Below the pieces are notes generated by a model. That model was not told the DNA's origin. It worked only from the letters and a program-made list of their open reading frames with translations, and made no database searches. Shown piece after piece: positions 12,094-42,720 of a stretch of DNA of 64,000 bases (within the stretch, counting starts at the first letter, position 1; each line of letters begins with the position of its first letter). The stretch comes from Phaeosaccion multiseriatum. Its lineage: Eukaryota; Ochrophyta, other classes. The position numbers were made by a program, and so were the translations under genes. The stretch lies in the NCBI GenBank assembly GCA_965112735.1, contig OZ218964.1:1302001-1366000 (forward strand), written 5' to 3'.

Positions 12094-13505
12094 GTGTGTG
12101 TGTGCGTGTGTGTGCGTGTGTATGCGTGTGTGTGTATGTGTGCGTGTGTATGTGTGTGTGTGTTTGTCTGCGCGTGCGTGTGGGTGGGCTGGGGAAGGAG
12201 AGGCTGATACGGATATACTGACACTGACGAGGAGGAGGGGGGGGGGGGGGGCTTGCCTGGGCTGAAGTGTAGGAGGGCGAAACGTGCAAGCTTTGCTCAG
12301 TTTTGTTGTTGACTGTCAGACGGTCTCTTCTCTCGATGGACTGCGTTTGCCCTCTGTACTCGGCCCTGCTCCCTGCTCATTTGACACGCCTCCTTACGAT
12401 CCACCTTGTGTCTCCTCGCCGTTCCGTTGCCGTTGCTGTGTCCCCCCGCCCGCCCCCGAAACGACATAACACACCGCGACGCAGAGACGGAAAGGGCTCG
12501 CTCTGCATGGAGGACTTTAAAAGAGTACTCGTTGCCAACAAGCCTCTGAGGAGGAGTCTCTCGCGGGGCAGCTCTTTCTCGGACACAGGTTCCAAGTCTT
12601 CGCAGACCACACCATCTCGACAGGCTAGGTCCACAACAGCAGACGACACAACAACTGTAGCAGTAGCTCCGTCATCGGCGGCGGTGGCAGAGGCGGAGAT
12701 TGAGGCCATCTTCAACAGTATCGACGTCAACAATACTGGCGTGGTGAACTTCACAGAGTTTGTGGCGGCCTGCATCGACGAAAAGAAGCTCAAGGAGAAG
12801 CAGGTCCGCATGGCCTTCGACCGTATGGACTACAAACGGCAGGGACGCATTACAGCGGAGGACCTAAAGATGTACGTGGGTCACAACATGGACCTGGCCC
12901 AGGCAGAGGAGGTGCTGAATGAGATATCCTCCAGGAAGGACGGGACGGTCACATACGCCGACTTTCAGGGCTCCATGTTGAGGAGCATGTCTGTGGCCAA
13001 GCTCCGGCAAGAGAACGCACTCGCGTCCTTCCGCAGTCAGGATGGCAGTACGAGTCTCAACGGGAGCAGGCATTCGGCGGCAGGGGGGGGTGGGAGGCTC
13101 GGCAGTGGCGGTGTCCTGCGCTCCCTTTCGTCGTTTGGCGGCTCTGACAGAAGCAGGCAGAATAGCGCAGACAGCGGTAACGGCAGAAGAGAAGAGATGG
13201 AGCACCAACAAGTACCGAGCCCGACGGGTGTGATCGAGGAGGAGGCGCTGGGCCTGGATATTGATGGGGAGGTTGAAATGGTGGAGGAGGAAGGAGGAGG
13301 GAACGAGGGGGACGAAGGCAAGGAGGAGGACAAGGACGTCCAGCTGGAGCGTATGCTCAAGGGGGAGATGAGTGAGACGGCGTTGCACACACTGGGGCAC
13401 GTGGCCGCCATTCAGGATGTGTCTCACCAGCTCTCTGAGGGGGCCAAGGTAGACATCGACAAGGGCCAGCAGGTCGGCACGGAGCTCTCTTTGCCTGCTG
13501 GGTGA
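10233..13505 (+). CDS. Calcium-dependent protein kinase (CDPK)
   Basis: Exons 10233-10718, 11142-11386, 11704-11985 and 12485-13505 close in phase (about 677 aa). It is a Ser/Thr kinase coupled to a calmodulin-like domain. Visible motifs are glycine loop GAGGFSTV, catalytic Lys in [28 protein letters not shown] and [10 protein letters not shown]. After the autoinhibitory stretch come four EF-hand-like loops: [12 protein letters not shown] (split by intron 3), canonical [24 protein letters not shown], and a degenerate [12 protein letters not shown] lacking the first Asp. A Ser-rich linker separates EF1 and EF2, and an acidic tail follows EF4. The open frame extends upstream of the chosen ATG without another ATG, so an upstream first exon is possible. 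No N-myristoylation signal is visible at this start. Introns hold (GT)n and CTGC-type repeats. Confidence 0.88.
11999..12184. repeat. (GT)n-rich microsatellite, CDPK intron 3
   Basis: Interrupted GT/GTGG tracts occupy much of intron 3; similar GT tracts occur at 11022-11060 (intron 1) and 11547-11600 (intron 2). Intron 1 also has CTGCCTGC-type units at about 10910-11020. Confidence 0.9.
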
Positions 13506-13699
13506 CGACTGAATGTCCAATCGTGTTCACAAACTTTCTCATCTCGCTCATTTTAATTAAGGAGGGTCTGTACACTTGTTGTCGGACAGCTATTCTTCAC
13601 ATGCTCCTGAAGAAATTTGTTATGTACACTTCTTGTCGGACAGCTATTCTTCACTCAGGAAGCATATTTGTACACTTGCTGGAGAACACTCCTCCTCAA
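13506..13699. repeat. Short tandem repeats downstream of CDPK
   Basis: A block reading GTACACTTGTTGTCGGACAG plus a following CTATTCTTCAC occurs near 13569 and again near 13624, with a partial third copy near 13670. It lies between the CDPK stop and the convergent end of the next gene. Confidence 0.6.
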
Positions 13700-14527
13700 C
13701 TATGAAACCTCACCGTAGCGCCTTGGCACTATAAACTTACGAGTAGTCGTAGTAGATCTCTGTGCCGCTTCTATTTGCTCCAACCTCCTGAGCCTAGAGT
13801 TAACCCTCTGTCGGCTCTCCTTGGCACCATAGTCCTGGCCCCTCTTCGCTCCAACGCCGTGCTTCATAGCCTCCCACTCGCACTCCTCATCCTCCTCGCT
13901 GTCTTGTCCTCGCTGTCTGCTGCGGCGAGCCCTTTGGGTCGGGCACAGAGGAGGGATGGACACAGGGGGCTTCTCGACGGAGGCAAGTCGTCCTGGGCAG
14001 GTCGAAGCAGCAGCGAGGACGCGAGAGTAGGAAGGAACGCTGACGCGCTCAAGATCAGGAGTGAGGTCCCACGACACCATCGAGCTGTTGGAGACCATGT
14101 CCCAATCCTCCGAGTCGTCTTCTCGCAAAGAGGGCCAAGCCGCATTGTCCGCATTTACGTCGAAGCACTGCTCCACAATATCGTAGTCCTCCTCGTCCTC
14201 ATCCTCCCCCTCCTCCACCGTGTACATGCGGTTGATCACGATGAGCTTGTTGTTGTTGCTGCTCTCGCGAGGTCTAGAGTGACCCGCACAGGCCCCCTTC
14301 TCTTCGATCATATGGGAGAGAGACTCGACAAGCAGCTTGCTCTTGCGAGGTCGGGTGCTCATGTCCTTCTTCTCATGGGGGGGGGGCGGGTTCCCCTTCC
14401 TCCATTGGTTTCCAGCTTTCGGCTGCTTCAAGTGCTCGTGATGGGTTGCAGATGTCCACCCTTGGCTGCTCCAAGAAAGGGCGAACAGCTGAATGCAGCC
14501 GTTATAAGCCTCGCGGGACGTGGACAT
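13700..14527 (-). CDS. Hypothetical acidic protein
   Basis: One open frame of about 275 aa starts at MSTSREAYNG; in-frame ATGs further upstream (to 14596) are also possible. I do not recognise a family. There is a basic segment (STRPRKSKLLVESLSHMIEE), a strongly acidic middle (VEEGEDEDEEDYDIVEQCFD; REDDSEDWDMVSNSSMVSWD) and a basic C-terminal region (SRQRVNSRLRRLEQIEAAQR). No membrane helix or signal is clear. Composition differs from the repeat-derived frames around it, which supports it being real, but unseen introns could change the model. Confidence 0.5.
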   Translation of the reverse strand: MSTSREAYNGCIQLFALSWSSQGWTSATHHEHLKQPKAGNQWRKGNPPPPHEKKDMSTRPRKSKLLVESLSHMIEEKGACAGHSRPRESSNNNKLIVINRMYTVEEGEDEDEEDYDIVEQCFDVNADNAAWPSLREDDSEDWDMVSNSSMVSWDLTPDLERVSVPSYSRVLAAASTCPGRLASVEKPPVSIPPLCPTQRARRSRQRGQDSEEDEECEWEAMKHGVGAKRGQDYGAKESRQRVNSRLRRLEQIEAAQRSTTTTRKFIVPRRYGEVS

Positions 14528-14596
14528 GCTGCAAGCTACGTGAGGACGTGCTAAACGGAAGTGCCAGCAATTGTAAAAGAAAGAAAGCAAAAGCAA

Positions 14597-15264
14597 CTGT
14601 TTGAGGAATTTTACCCGACCGGAACTGACTCAACTCAATTCTGGATAACCAACTTGCCATGTTAGAAGCGTACTAGTCGTTAGGACTCGACTCTCATCGA
14701 CTCATCACAAAACGACCCATTGCCCAGGGAAGGGAGAGAAGGTCAGGTGCTTATCTGTGGTGGCCCTGATCGACGATTCAGGAAGGAGGAGATGGGGCTG
14801 GGAGGGAACGGACTGGAGGGAAGGCGAAGAAATGCCGCTGGGAATCCCGCTGGTGAAGGCCTTCCCTCCTGGCGGTCCCCCAAGCTCCACGGGAAGGGAG
14901 AGAGGGTCACATGTCCAGGGAAGGGAGAGAGGGTCAGGTGCTTATCTGTGGTGGCCCTGATCGAGGCCGTGGTGATTATATGCCTCCTCGCATCTTCTGG
15001 CGGAGATCTGTCGGTCTTCCTCAGGGATCATCCTCGAGACGGGTAAGTAAGGAAGGCCCCAGCAGTTTGCTGAAGAAGAATGGAAGGGCAGTTCTGCGGC
15101 GCAAGCGTGCAAAGAAAGAAGTACCTGCGCGAGTGGTGGTGGTTGGGAAACGAAGAGTAGCGGCAGCGGAAGGTCACAGCAGGGCGCTGTATATAACGCC
15201 ACCACGCCTCCCCCCGCGATCGTGGAGGGGTAACAGCAGCAAGAGGCACCCCGTAGCAACAGCA
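14597..15264. repeat. Intergenic with a direct repeat of about 50 bp
   Basis: A block beginning CAGGGAAGGGAGAGA and ending TGGTGGCCCTGATCGA occurs at about 14725-14773 and about 14910-14965; a shorter GGGAAGGGAGAGAGGGTCA copy lies near 14891. An ORF crosses the region without recognisable content. The 5' end of the DUF218 gene may reach into its right part. Confidence 0.55.
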
Positions 15265-17158
15265 ATGAGTGTCGTCGTCTCAGAAGGGATTTTGATTAGA
15301 GGTATTCCCTCCTGCGCTTATTTTCGCTCAGCCACGCCCCCTTCTCCCAACCCTTCTTTTGCCTCACCACCCTTGAGAAGGACCCCGTCTATGCCCATGT
15401 TCTACCCCTTTGTCCAAGACCACGAGGCCGCGGCACTCTCCAACCTCGTAATGGTACCTGGTCATGCAGCAACAGTTACAGGTGAGGGAGCCGTTGGGAT
15501 GGGAGCCCATTACGCGAAAGGCATAATATAAATGAAGGGGGTTAAAACTAACTTCCAACATTTTCCCTCTTGTGTTGTTCTCCAATCCGCCTCAATCAAT
15601 CCCCCCTCAACAGAGGCGCTCGACGGAGCGGACCACGAAGACTTTGTGTGGTAAGAAGGGAGGAGGGTGGGCGTCTGTGGCATCTTCCGCTCCTGCCTTT
15701 ACTCTCTAATTAATGAGCAACATGGAAGACTTGGAAGACTCTTTCACTCTCTAACTCACTCACTTACTCCTCAGGTATCTCCTCTCCTACCAGCGAGGCC
15801 GAGGAGTCCCATCCGCACTGGTGGACCACATCGAAGAGGGTGTAAGGCTGGCAGCCGAAGACCCGCTTGCTCTCCTCATCTTCTCTGGAGGCATGACCCG
15901 TGTCTCCGCCGGCCCCGTGAGCGAGGCAGCCAGCTATTACAACGTCGCTAAACACTACGGATGGTTCGATCAGGAGGAGGTGCAGAGAAGGACCACCACG
16001 GAAGAGTTCGCACGAGACTCATTTGAGAACCTTCTCTTCTCCATTGCGCGTTTCCGAGAAGTGACGGGGCACTACCCCCGAAAGTTGACTGTTGTGGGCT
16101 ACGATTTTAAGGAGCATCGATACTCGCACCAGCACCGGAAGGCCCTTCGGTGAGAACCAACTTGACCAGTTTTTCTGGGGGCGGGGGAAGAGGGAGGGAG
16201 GAAGGGCAGTCAGTCAGTCAGTCAGTCAGTCAGTCAGTCAGTCAGTCAGTCAGTCAGTCAGTCAGACAGTCAGTCAGTCAATCAGTCAGTCAGTCAGTCA
16301 GTCAGTCAGTCAGTCAGTCAGTCAGTCAGTCAGTCAGTCAGTCAGTCAGTCAGTCAGTCAGTCAGTCAGTCAGTCGGTCAGTCGGTCAGTCAGTCAGTCA
16401 GTCGGTCAGTCGGTCAGTCAGTCAGTCAGTCAGTCAGTCAGTCGGTCAGTCGGTCAGTCAGTCAGTCAGTCAGTCAGTCAGTCTGTCAGTCTGTCAGTCA
16501 GTCGGTCAGTCGGTCAGTCAGTCGGTCAGTCAGTCAGTCAGTCTGTCAGTCTGTCAGTCAGTCGGTCAGTCGGTCAGTCAGTCGGTCAGTCAGTCAGTCA
16601 GTCATCATCCCACTGCTAGCCTGTGCGAGCTCTCATCTCGGTGGCTCCAGCAAATGTCGTGGAGATGCAGATAGATAGATGGTCCGTCCTTCAGTCCCTC
16701 ACCTCACCCCCACTTCCCCACTCGCCCTGCCCTTTGTACTTGCCTTCTCTCGTATGTACATACGTATGTGTGTATGCATGTATGCATGTATGCATGTATG
16801 TATGTATGTATGTATGTGATGTATGTATGTGTGTATATATGTGTATATATGTATGTACGTACGTGCGTATGTAATGTATGCTAGGTGGCCGGAGTCTCGG
16901 TACGAGTACATAGGGCTCCCTCCCCCCGGCGAATTCGAAGTTTCAACGGCGCTTGACGGGGAGGATCACACGGAAGTGGCCTTTGCCGCCGACCCGTATG
17001 CCTGCCTGGACGAGTCGCTGGTCAGCAAGAAGGCACTCCGAAACCCCTTTTCGCGCACCATGCCCTACACACTGAGCTGCCCGGAGATGTTCAATTTACT
17101 CCAGTACTGCGGGAAGGAGGTGTTTGGGGGAGACTTGCCGTGGGCTTCTTCTTCTTGA
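15265..17158 (+). CDS. DUF218 (YdcF-like) domain protein
   Basis: Exons 15265-15481, 15614-15650, 15775-16149 and 16885-17158 close in phase (about 300 aa). The sequence follows the eukaryotic DUF218 pattern: LVMVPGHAATVTG, a short exon EALDGADHEDFVW, then YLLSYQRGRGVPSALVDHI, LALLIFSGGMTR, AGPVSEAASYYNVAKHYGWF, TTTEEFARDSFENLLFSIAR, GHYPRKLTVVGYDFKEHRYS and a C-terminal RYEYIGLPPPG block. In bacteria the fold is linked to envelope metabolism and nucleotide or SAM binding; the function of the fungal and algal proteins is unknown. The start is the first ATG in frame before the conserved part and is uncertain. Intron 3 is almost entirely tetranucleotide repeat. Confidence 0.82.
16207..16870. 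repeat. (CAGT)n then (GTAT)n tetranucleotide arrays in DUF218 intron 3
   Basis: Roughly 400 bp of CAGT units (16207-16604), with CGGT and CTGT variants clustering toward the 3' half, are followed by GTAT/GCAT units (about 16750-16870) that run to the 3' splice site. Confidence 0.95.
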
Positions 17159-18920
17159 TGTGTTGGGGGAAACGCCATCCATCCATCACCCTGTGAAGTG
17201 AAAGTGAGACGTTTGCGTGTGCTGCTGACGGATCAGAGAGGCGCAACGCCAGCATCAGCACGCAGACACAAGAGAGCGAGGGAGAGTGTGATGGAGAGAG
17301 AGAGAGGGGGGGGGGGGAGGGGACTCAAGCCAAGTCGAGCCGAGCGAAGGGCCAACGTTGGGGGGGGCTTTCTACCTTTTGTGAGAGCGACGCTTCGAGC
17401 CGAGTGCATGCCAATTGGGAGGCGCCGGAGAGAGACGGCCTTTGTTCGTCGCCGGATTCGATTCATCATCGCACCTTGTTGTGCGGTGCAAGCGTCCTTG
17501 GTGCTTCTCTGCCATGGTACCCCACTCTGACACTTGGGTGTTGCATGTGTACCTGGTTGGGCATCAGTCCTCCTTGTCAAGCATACCCCGACTCTGTCGA
17601 TTGCGGCCAGGCGCCCGTCTGTGCCCTGCGGTAGGACGGCGTCTTGTCGGACGGGCGCGGCGTCACCGAGCCAGAGTAAGGGCATGACCGAGCCAGAGCA
17701 AGGGCATGACCGAGCCAGAGCAAGGGCATGACCGAGCCAGAGCCATCCGCAAAAGGGAGCACGTGTGTGCGCTTTGCTCTGTGGCGGGAGGGGGGAGGGG
17801 GCGGTACCATAGAGGGGGAGGGGGAGAGACTTTTCCATCGATCTGACGTGACGGGGGCCCGAGAGGCTGCTTTTCAGCCCGCGACAGCGCCACGCCACAC
17901 CACGCCACACCAGTCTTCGCCCGAAGCGCTCCCCTCCCATTGGGGGTCTGAAACGCACGCACACACGCAGAGAGAGAGAGAGAGGACACCTTTCTTTGAA
18001 AGCCTTTCGGGACCCCTCTTCGGTCTCGACGGGGCACGCAAACGCGCACACCCACGCACACGCACACGCGCACGCACACGCACAACAACTGCCGATAAGG
18101 CGGCAAGAATGGTCGCAGAATGGTCGCAGATTGGGTGTCGTACTCTGCCCCCAAGACCCCCGGCCTCTTAGCGAGACTCTCGACCGCAGCACCTCCCAGC
18201 GCTAGCCCAACTCGAAGGACTTGAGGTATAGGAACACCCCAACAGGAAACAGGGGGGGGGGGGGGCACAAGAAGGGGAGAGGTTTGCATGGATTTCTGTA
18301 GTTTCTTTGGTTGTTGGTCGTAGTCTCAGAGGGTGGTGAACCACACCCTGAGGTAACCTCTGCGCTAGCTTGGCCTCAGAGCCGCCGGTGTCTTTCAAAG
18401 TCCGCTTCCATTGTCTTTCAAAGCCATGGTGCAAGGAAGCAACACCAAAGAAGGCCTCCACCTCCCTCCCTTTTCCGGCCTTTTTCTTCTTCATTTAAAA
18501 TTGAGAAGTTGAAAGGATACGTCTAAAATCTATCCTTCCTTGCCCTGGAAGCCCTTGCATGGAAGCCCCTCCCCCCCCTCCTCTCTACGACAGGTCGTCT
18601 GTCCCAGCGTATCTTCTCTCCTCCCCTCTCTGTAGGCCAGTTTTCAGTTTTCAGTTATCTTCCTTCTCTCTGTATCGAACACCTCTAATAATTGAAGAAT
18701 TGCAGGCCGTCCGCTCGTCTTTCGGCCTCTCTCCTCATTGTGTGTACACTCCTTCATAAGGACTTAGATTCTCTTTCTCTGTCTCTCGCTCACACACGCT
18801 CTCTCTCTCTCTCTCTCTCTCATGCCCTCTCTTGCCTCCCTCCTCGACCCACGAATGTGCTTCCCACCCCCTCACCACCCCCTCCTCCCTCCCTCCCTCC
18901 CTCCCTTCCTCTTTTTCTCT
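17159..18920. other. Long intergenic stretch, no supported gene
   Basis: About 1.75 kb lies between two convergent stop codons. It contains a 22-bp unit (AGGGCATGACCGAGCCAGAGC plus one base) in about four copies at 17665-17745, (AC)n/CACACG runs near 18040-18085, G-runs and pyrimidine-rich sequence (18780-18920). Several overlapping ORFs exist on both strands, but all are low complexity or frame-ambiguous and none shows a family motif. Confidence 0.5.
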
Positions 18921-23608
<4,688 letters not shown>

Positions 23609-23826
23609 ACGAGGAGGTGCGTGAGCGAAAAAGCAAATGGGACGATCACTGACTGTGAGCATGTCGATGTCCGGCGGCGGCGCTTCACAGTTGGCTGTGA
23701 AGGTTGGTCGTTCAGCCAACGGCTGTTGAGTATTGAGTATTGATATCATATCATGACGAGAGCAACTCCAGGCATTCAATAAGCGGGGAGAGACAGCTGG
23801 TGGGCTGGGTAAGTCAGCGGGGAAGG
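23609..23826. promoter_or_regulatory. Divergent promoter region, SerRS/giant gene
   Basis: There are 218 bp between the two ATGs. The rightward frame is open upstream to about 23740 but has no ATG before 23827. A TATCATATCATGA stretch near 23743 is the only AT-rich patch. The assignment is from gene geometry. Confidence 0.45.
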
Positions 23827-38854
<15,028 letters not shown>

Positions 38855-38858
<4 letters not shown>

Positions 38859-39505
38859 TGGATCACGATGATGTCCCTCTGGAGACTAAGGGCGATGAGG
38901 AGGAGGAATCGCATGTCGTCAAGGGGGATGAAGGCAAGGGTGAGAAGGAACAAGACGCAGCAGAGGAGGTAGGAGGAGGTGAGCACGGCAGTGACAGCGA
39001 CAGTGACACCAGTGATGGTACCAGTGATGATGATGATGATGAGGAGGAGGAGGAGGAGGAGGAGGAGGAGGAGGAGGAGGATGATGATGTTGATGATGAT
39101 GATGATGATGATGCTGATGATGATGATGATGATGACGATGATGATGACGACGATGATGATGAGTCGCGGGGCCGGGTCGCGCTTCTCTTGCTCGAGCGTC
39201 ACGAGAGAGAGGTGCGGGAGGTGAAGGCGCAACTGGCGACGGCCATAGGAGCGTTGGCTCTACACGAGCGGCTCTTCGCCCTGGCAAGGGCCCGTGTGAG
39301 CGTGCTGGGGCTGGAGCAGCAGTTGGTGATACAGAAGAAGCAGAGGAAACATGAACAGGCCTCATCCTCTTGCTCCTCTTCATCTTCGGCCCCAACTCGG
39401 AACCTTCGGTGGGCGCTTCTCCTGTCCGATGGATGGGAACATAGCTTCGGACGACTGTTCCAGCAACAGAGCGACACGTGGAGGGCACTCGACGAGGCGC
39501 TGTGA
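38855..39505 (+). CDS. Displaced C-terminal frame of giant gene (or small separate ORF)
   Basis: This open frame of about 216 codons starts where the giant-gene frame stops. Its first codon is GTG; the first ATG is at 38858. It is also open leftward through the (GGA)n tract (SSAEGGSQPEYVMDHDD), so the two frames overlap across the repeat. Contents are an acidic region, poly-Glu/Asp, a helix ESRGRVALLLLERHEREVRE, then ATAIGALALHERLFALARAR and ALLLSDGWEHSFGRLFQQQS. It includes one TTGGTGATA core (39323). A one- or two-base length change in the repeat, or an unseen small intron, would fuse it to the giant protein; I think fusion more likely than a separate gene. Confidence 0.45.
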
Positions 39506-39944
39506 TGTGAAGACAGAGGGGCACTCGTTCATTTGGGCCTGCAGGCACCAGCCACGCACCCATGCACACACACACGGAATGCTCAATAGAGGACTGACTG
39601 ACTGACTGACTGACCGACTGACTGACTGACTGAGTGACTGACTGGCTGACTGACTGACTTGACTGACTGACTGGCTGGCTGGCTGGCTGGCTGGCTCTGG
39701 TAGCATTTGTAGGCCACACAATCCAACCTCTGAATTGCGCTCATCGCGTAAGGTACGGTATCGATGTTGGTTGTTCATTCACATCCCAGCAGAGCAGGAA
39801 GCACAACAGGAAGCAGAACAGGAAAGAAGCGACAGTAAAGGAATGTATCTTGGTACATACGTGAGTCATCAAAAGATGCAGAAACGGCCTGGCTGATTGA
39901 TTGATGATTGATTGAATGGGTGATTGGCTTCGCTCAAAACACAG

Positions 39945-39975
<31 letters not shown>

Positions 39976-40251
39976 TCCCTCTATCGTGAATCAGCTCCAC
40001 CCATCCCCTCACCTCCGGGTGGGAGGGCCCCAGGGGGCAGTTTGACCTACGGGTACGAATCACCTCAGAATTTATTACGTAATTTTACGTAATTGTGCAG
40101 GGTGTGTGCGTGTGTGCGTGTTGTGCGGGGGGAGGGGAATCATCTCCATCTATGCACCGACAACACCACACGGAGGAGAGAAGCCCGACTCAGACTCTGA
40201 CAGACTGGCTTATTCTATTCTCTATTCCGTCTTTCCGTCCTTCTATTGCCT
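39506..40251. other. Intergenic, convergent 3' flanks, with (GACT)n
   Basis: It holds a GACT/GGCT array (39587-39694), a (CT)n run (39945-39972) and an inverted TTACGTAATTTTACGTAA motif near 40075-40092. No coding content is supported. Confidence 0.6.
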
Positions 40252-42686
40252 CTATTCCTTGTTGTTGTTGCTGCTGCTGCTGCTACTGCTTTCCTTCTCC
40301 TTCTTCTTGCCACCGCGCATCAGCCCACCGAGGCTCAGCCTTCGAGAGGAGATTTTCTTACCCAGTAGCCCTCCACCTCCACCTCCGCCTCCTCCTCCAG
40401 AATCGCCATCTGTGACGGCATCCACCGATGTAGAGATGTCACTGACGCTCCTCCCCCCCCCTGGTGTGCCTGAGCGCGAGCTACTGCCGTTGCTAATAAA
40501 ACTGCTGTTATTGCTGTTGCCGTTGCTGTTGCCGTTGCTGTTGCCGTCTTCGGTGGCAAATGGACTCGGGCTGCCTCCATAGGAGAGCTCAGACATGTCT
40601 TTGTCAGAGCATTCTTCACCACCCCCTCCTCCTCCTCCTCCTTTGTCTTTCTTCCTCCGAAATAGACCAGAGATGGATCTCCGGCTGCTCGTCTTTCTCT
40701 TGAGACCTTCTCCCCCTCCCCCTCCCCCTCCTCCTCCTCCACCACCACCACCTCCACCACCTCCTCCTCCTCCTCCTCCTCCTCCTCCTCCTCCTCCTCC
40801 TCCTCCTCCTCCTCCTCCTCCTCCTCCTCCTCCTCCGTTCACAAAGGGGCTCATCGTAAGGCTTGCCCCCTCCCCCCCCTCGGTCGAGCCGGAAGCGCCC
40901 AAACTCGAGAAGCCACCACCTCCTCCTCCCGCCCCCCCTCCACCACGGAGGAGAACCCCAGGGACCCCATTGGGAGTAGAGCTCTGTGAGCACGAAGGAG
41001 AAGAGCGAATTGACGATGATGGTGAACATGCGTTTGAGCAGCTTCTCTTGACCTCACTCTTTGTCATGGGACTGCTCTTCGCAGCCTTTAGACGGAGGTT
41101 CTCTTGCTCCGCCTTGGTGAGCTTCTCCTTCATACTTCGCTGCCTCGTGATGGCGGCGCTCAGCTCCTCTTGCAGCCTCGCCTTCTCCTTCCGGAGAAGG
41201 TCGTGTTTTCGTTGCCTCTCCCCCTCCTCTCGCTGCTCTCGCTGCTCTCGCTGCTGCTTCCTCTCCCGACGCTGCTCTTCGTCCCCTCCCCCCTCGGTAT
41301 CATCCTCGGTGGTACAAGTGGCAGCGAGGGTGGTGCTGCTGCCGATGCTTCCAATGCTTACACTTGCATCTCTCGCCTCCTCCTCGGCGGCGTCCATGAG
41401 AAGAATGTCCATTCGGTCCTCCAAAATATTCGTCTGTGGCGTGGTATGGTATGGTGTGGGGTGTGGTGTTGTGTTGTAATGACAAAAGGGAAAGCAAAAC
41501 ACAGAGCGCAAGCAGGGTGAGGGGTGAGGGTTCGGTGTGGTGTGGCCTGCTCCACCAGGTCTGAGTAGGGCACATTGAAATTGAAATTGAAACTGAAGTG
41601 GCATGTTCCTTCCCTTCCGCCACGCCATGCCGTGCCTTTCTTCCCCTCGAAACAACTGTATCACCAACTGCCCTCTGTCTCTCTCTCTCTCTCTCACCCT
41701 TAAGGTGAGTGTCCTCCTCTCCTCCTGGAGGGCGTCTTCCTGCCCCTTGACAACAGAGGCCTCGCACTGGTCCATGAGCCGCTGGCCCTGCAGGGATGGC
41801 AGTAGATGGGGTAGAGTGGGGTGGCGGGGAGAGAGAGAGAGAGAGAGGTGAAGATGGGAGGGGTGAGTGGGAGGGAAGGAGAGAAAGACATGTTGAGAAA
41901 GAGAGAGGCAGAGATTGGGCAGGCAGGAGGATGGGCACTCGCTGTCCGCCCACGCGCTCAGCCCTGCCCTGTTTGACGACCGCTCTTGCTCTCACCTCCT
42001 TGAGATCTCCCATGAGTATGAAGGTCTCTAACCGCTTGAGTACAGACACGTGCTCCCCCACCAACTTGTCGCGAATGGCGAGGGAGTCCCAAAGCACTTT
42101 CCTGTCGTATCATGTGATGGGATGACGTAGGACGGGGTGGGATCACTCACGTTGAGACGGGTGGAGCGTTCTAGTACAGGTACAGCAGGTGGCACAGCGA
42201 ATAAGATGGCATGCTGCTTTGCTTTGCTTTGCTTTGCTTACTTACCCCATTGCCTTGGCGATCTCGCCAAGCTGCTTGTCCCTGCTCAGGTCCTCCATAT
42301 CAATGAGAGGGTCATACCGCCTTCGCTCGGTATCGTACGCCTTCCTCTACTCACATCATCACACACACACATACACACACGCACACGCACACGCACACAA
42401 ATACAGGAGATAATGAAGATGGGGTCAGTCGAATGGCCCCAACCCCATGGGGGGTAGCTCTGGCTACCTCACCATGTGTTACGCAATCTGATTAACCAGT
42501 CTGCTTGTCTACCTGCCCATATGCCTGTCTGCCTGCCTGCCCATGTGCCGGGGTACTGACCTGCTTGTAGGCCTGCCAATCCACTGCCAGCTCGTCGAAC
42601 TCCACCAAACCGTTCTCAGCGAGCAGGTAGAATGCCTCTTCCGCAGCACCTGTACACCCTGAGGAGCGAGAGAGAGGGGGGGGAGG

Positions 42687-42720
<34 letters not shown>

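Noticed and set aside
16207-16604. Possible CRISPR array
   Set aside because: It is a tetranucleotide microsatellite with no spacers, in a eukaryotic intron.
16092-16674. ORFs of about 175 aa reading SQSVSQSV repeats
   Set aside because: They are translations of the (CAGT)n intron array; the flanking exons splice in phase without them.
17233-18289. Minus-strand ORFs of 200-320 aa in the gap after the DUF218 gene
   Set aside because: Overlapping frames are equally open, composed of tandem-repeat and CA-rich sequence, and show no recognisable domain or splice pattern.
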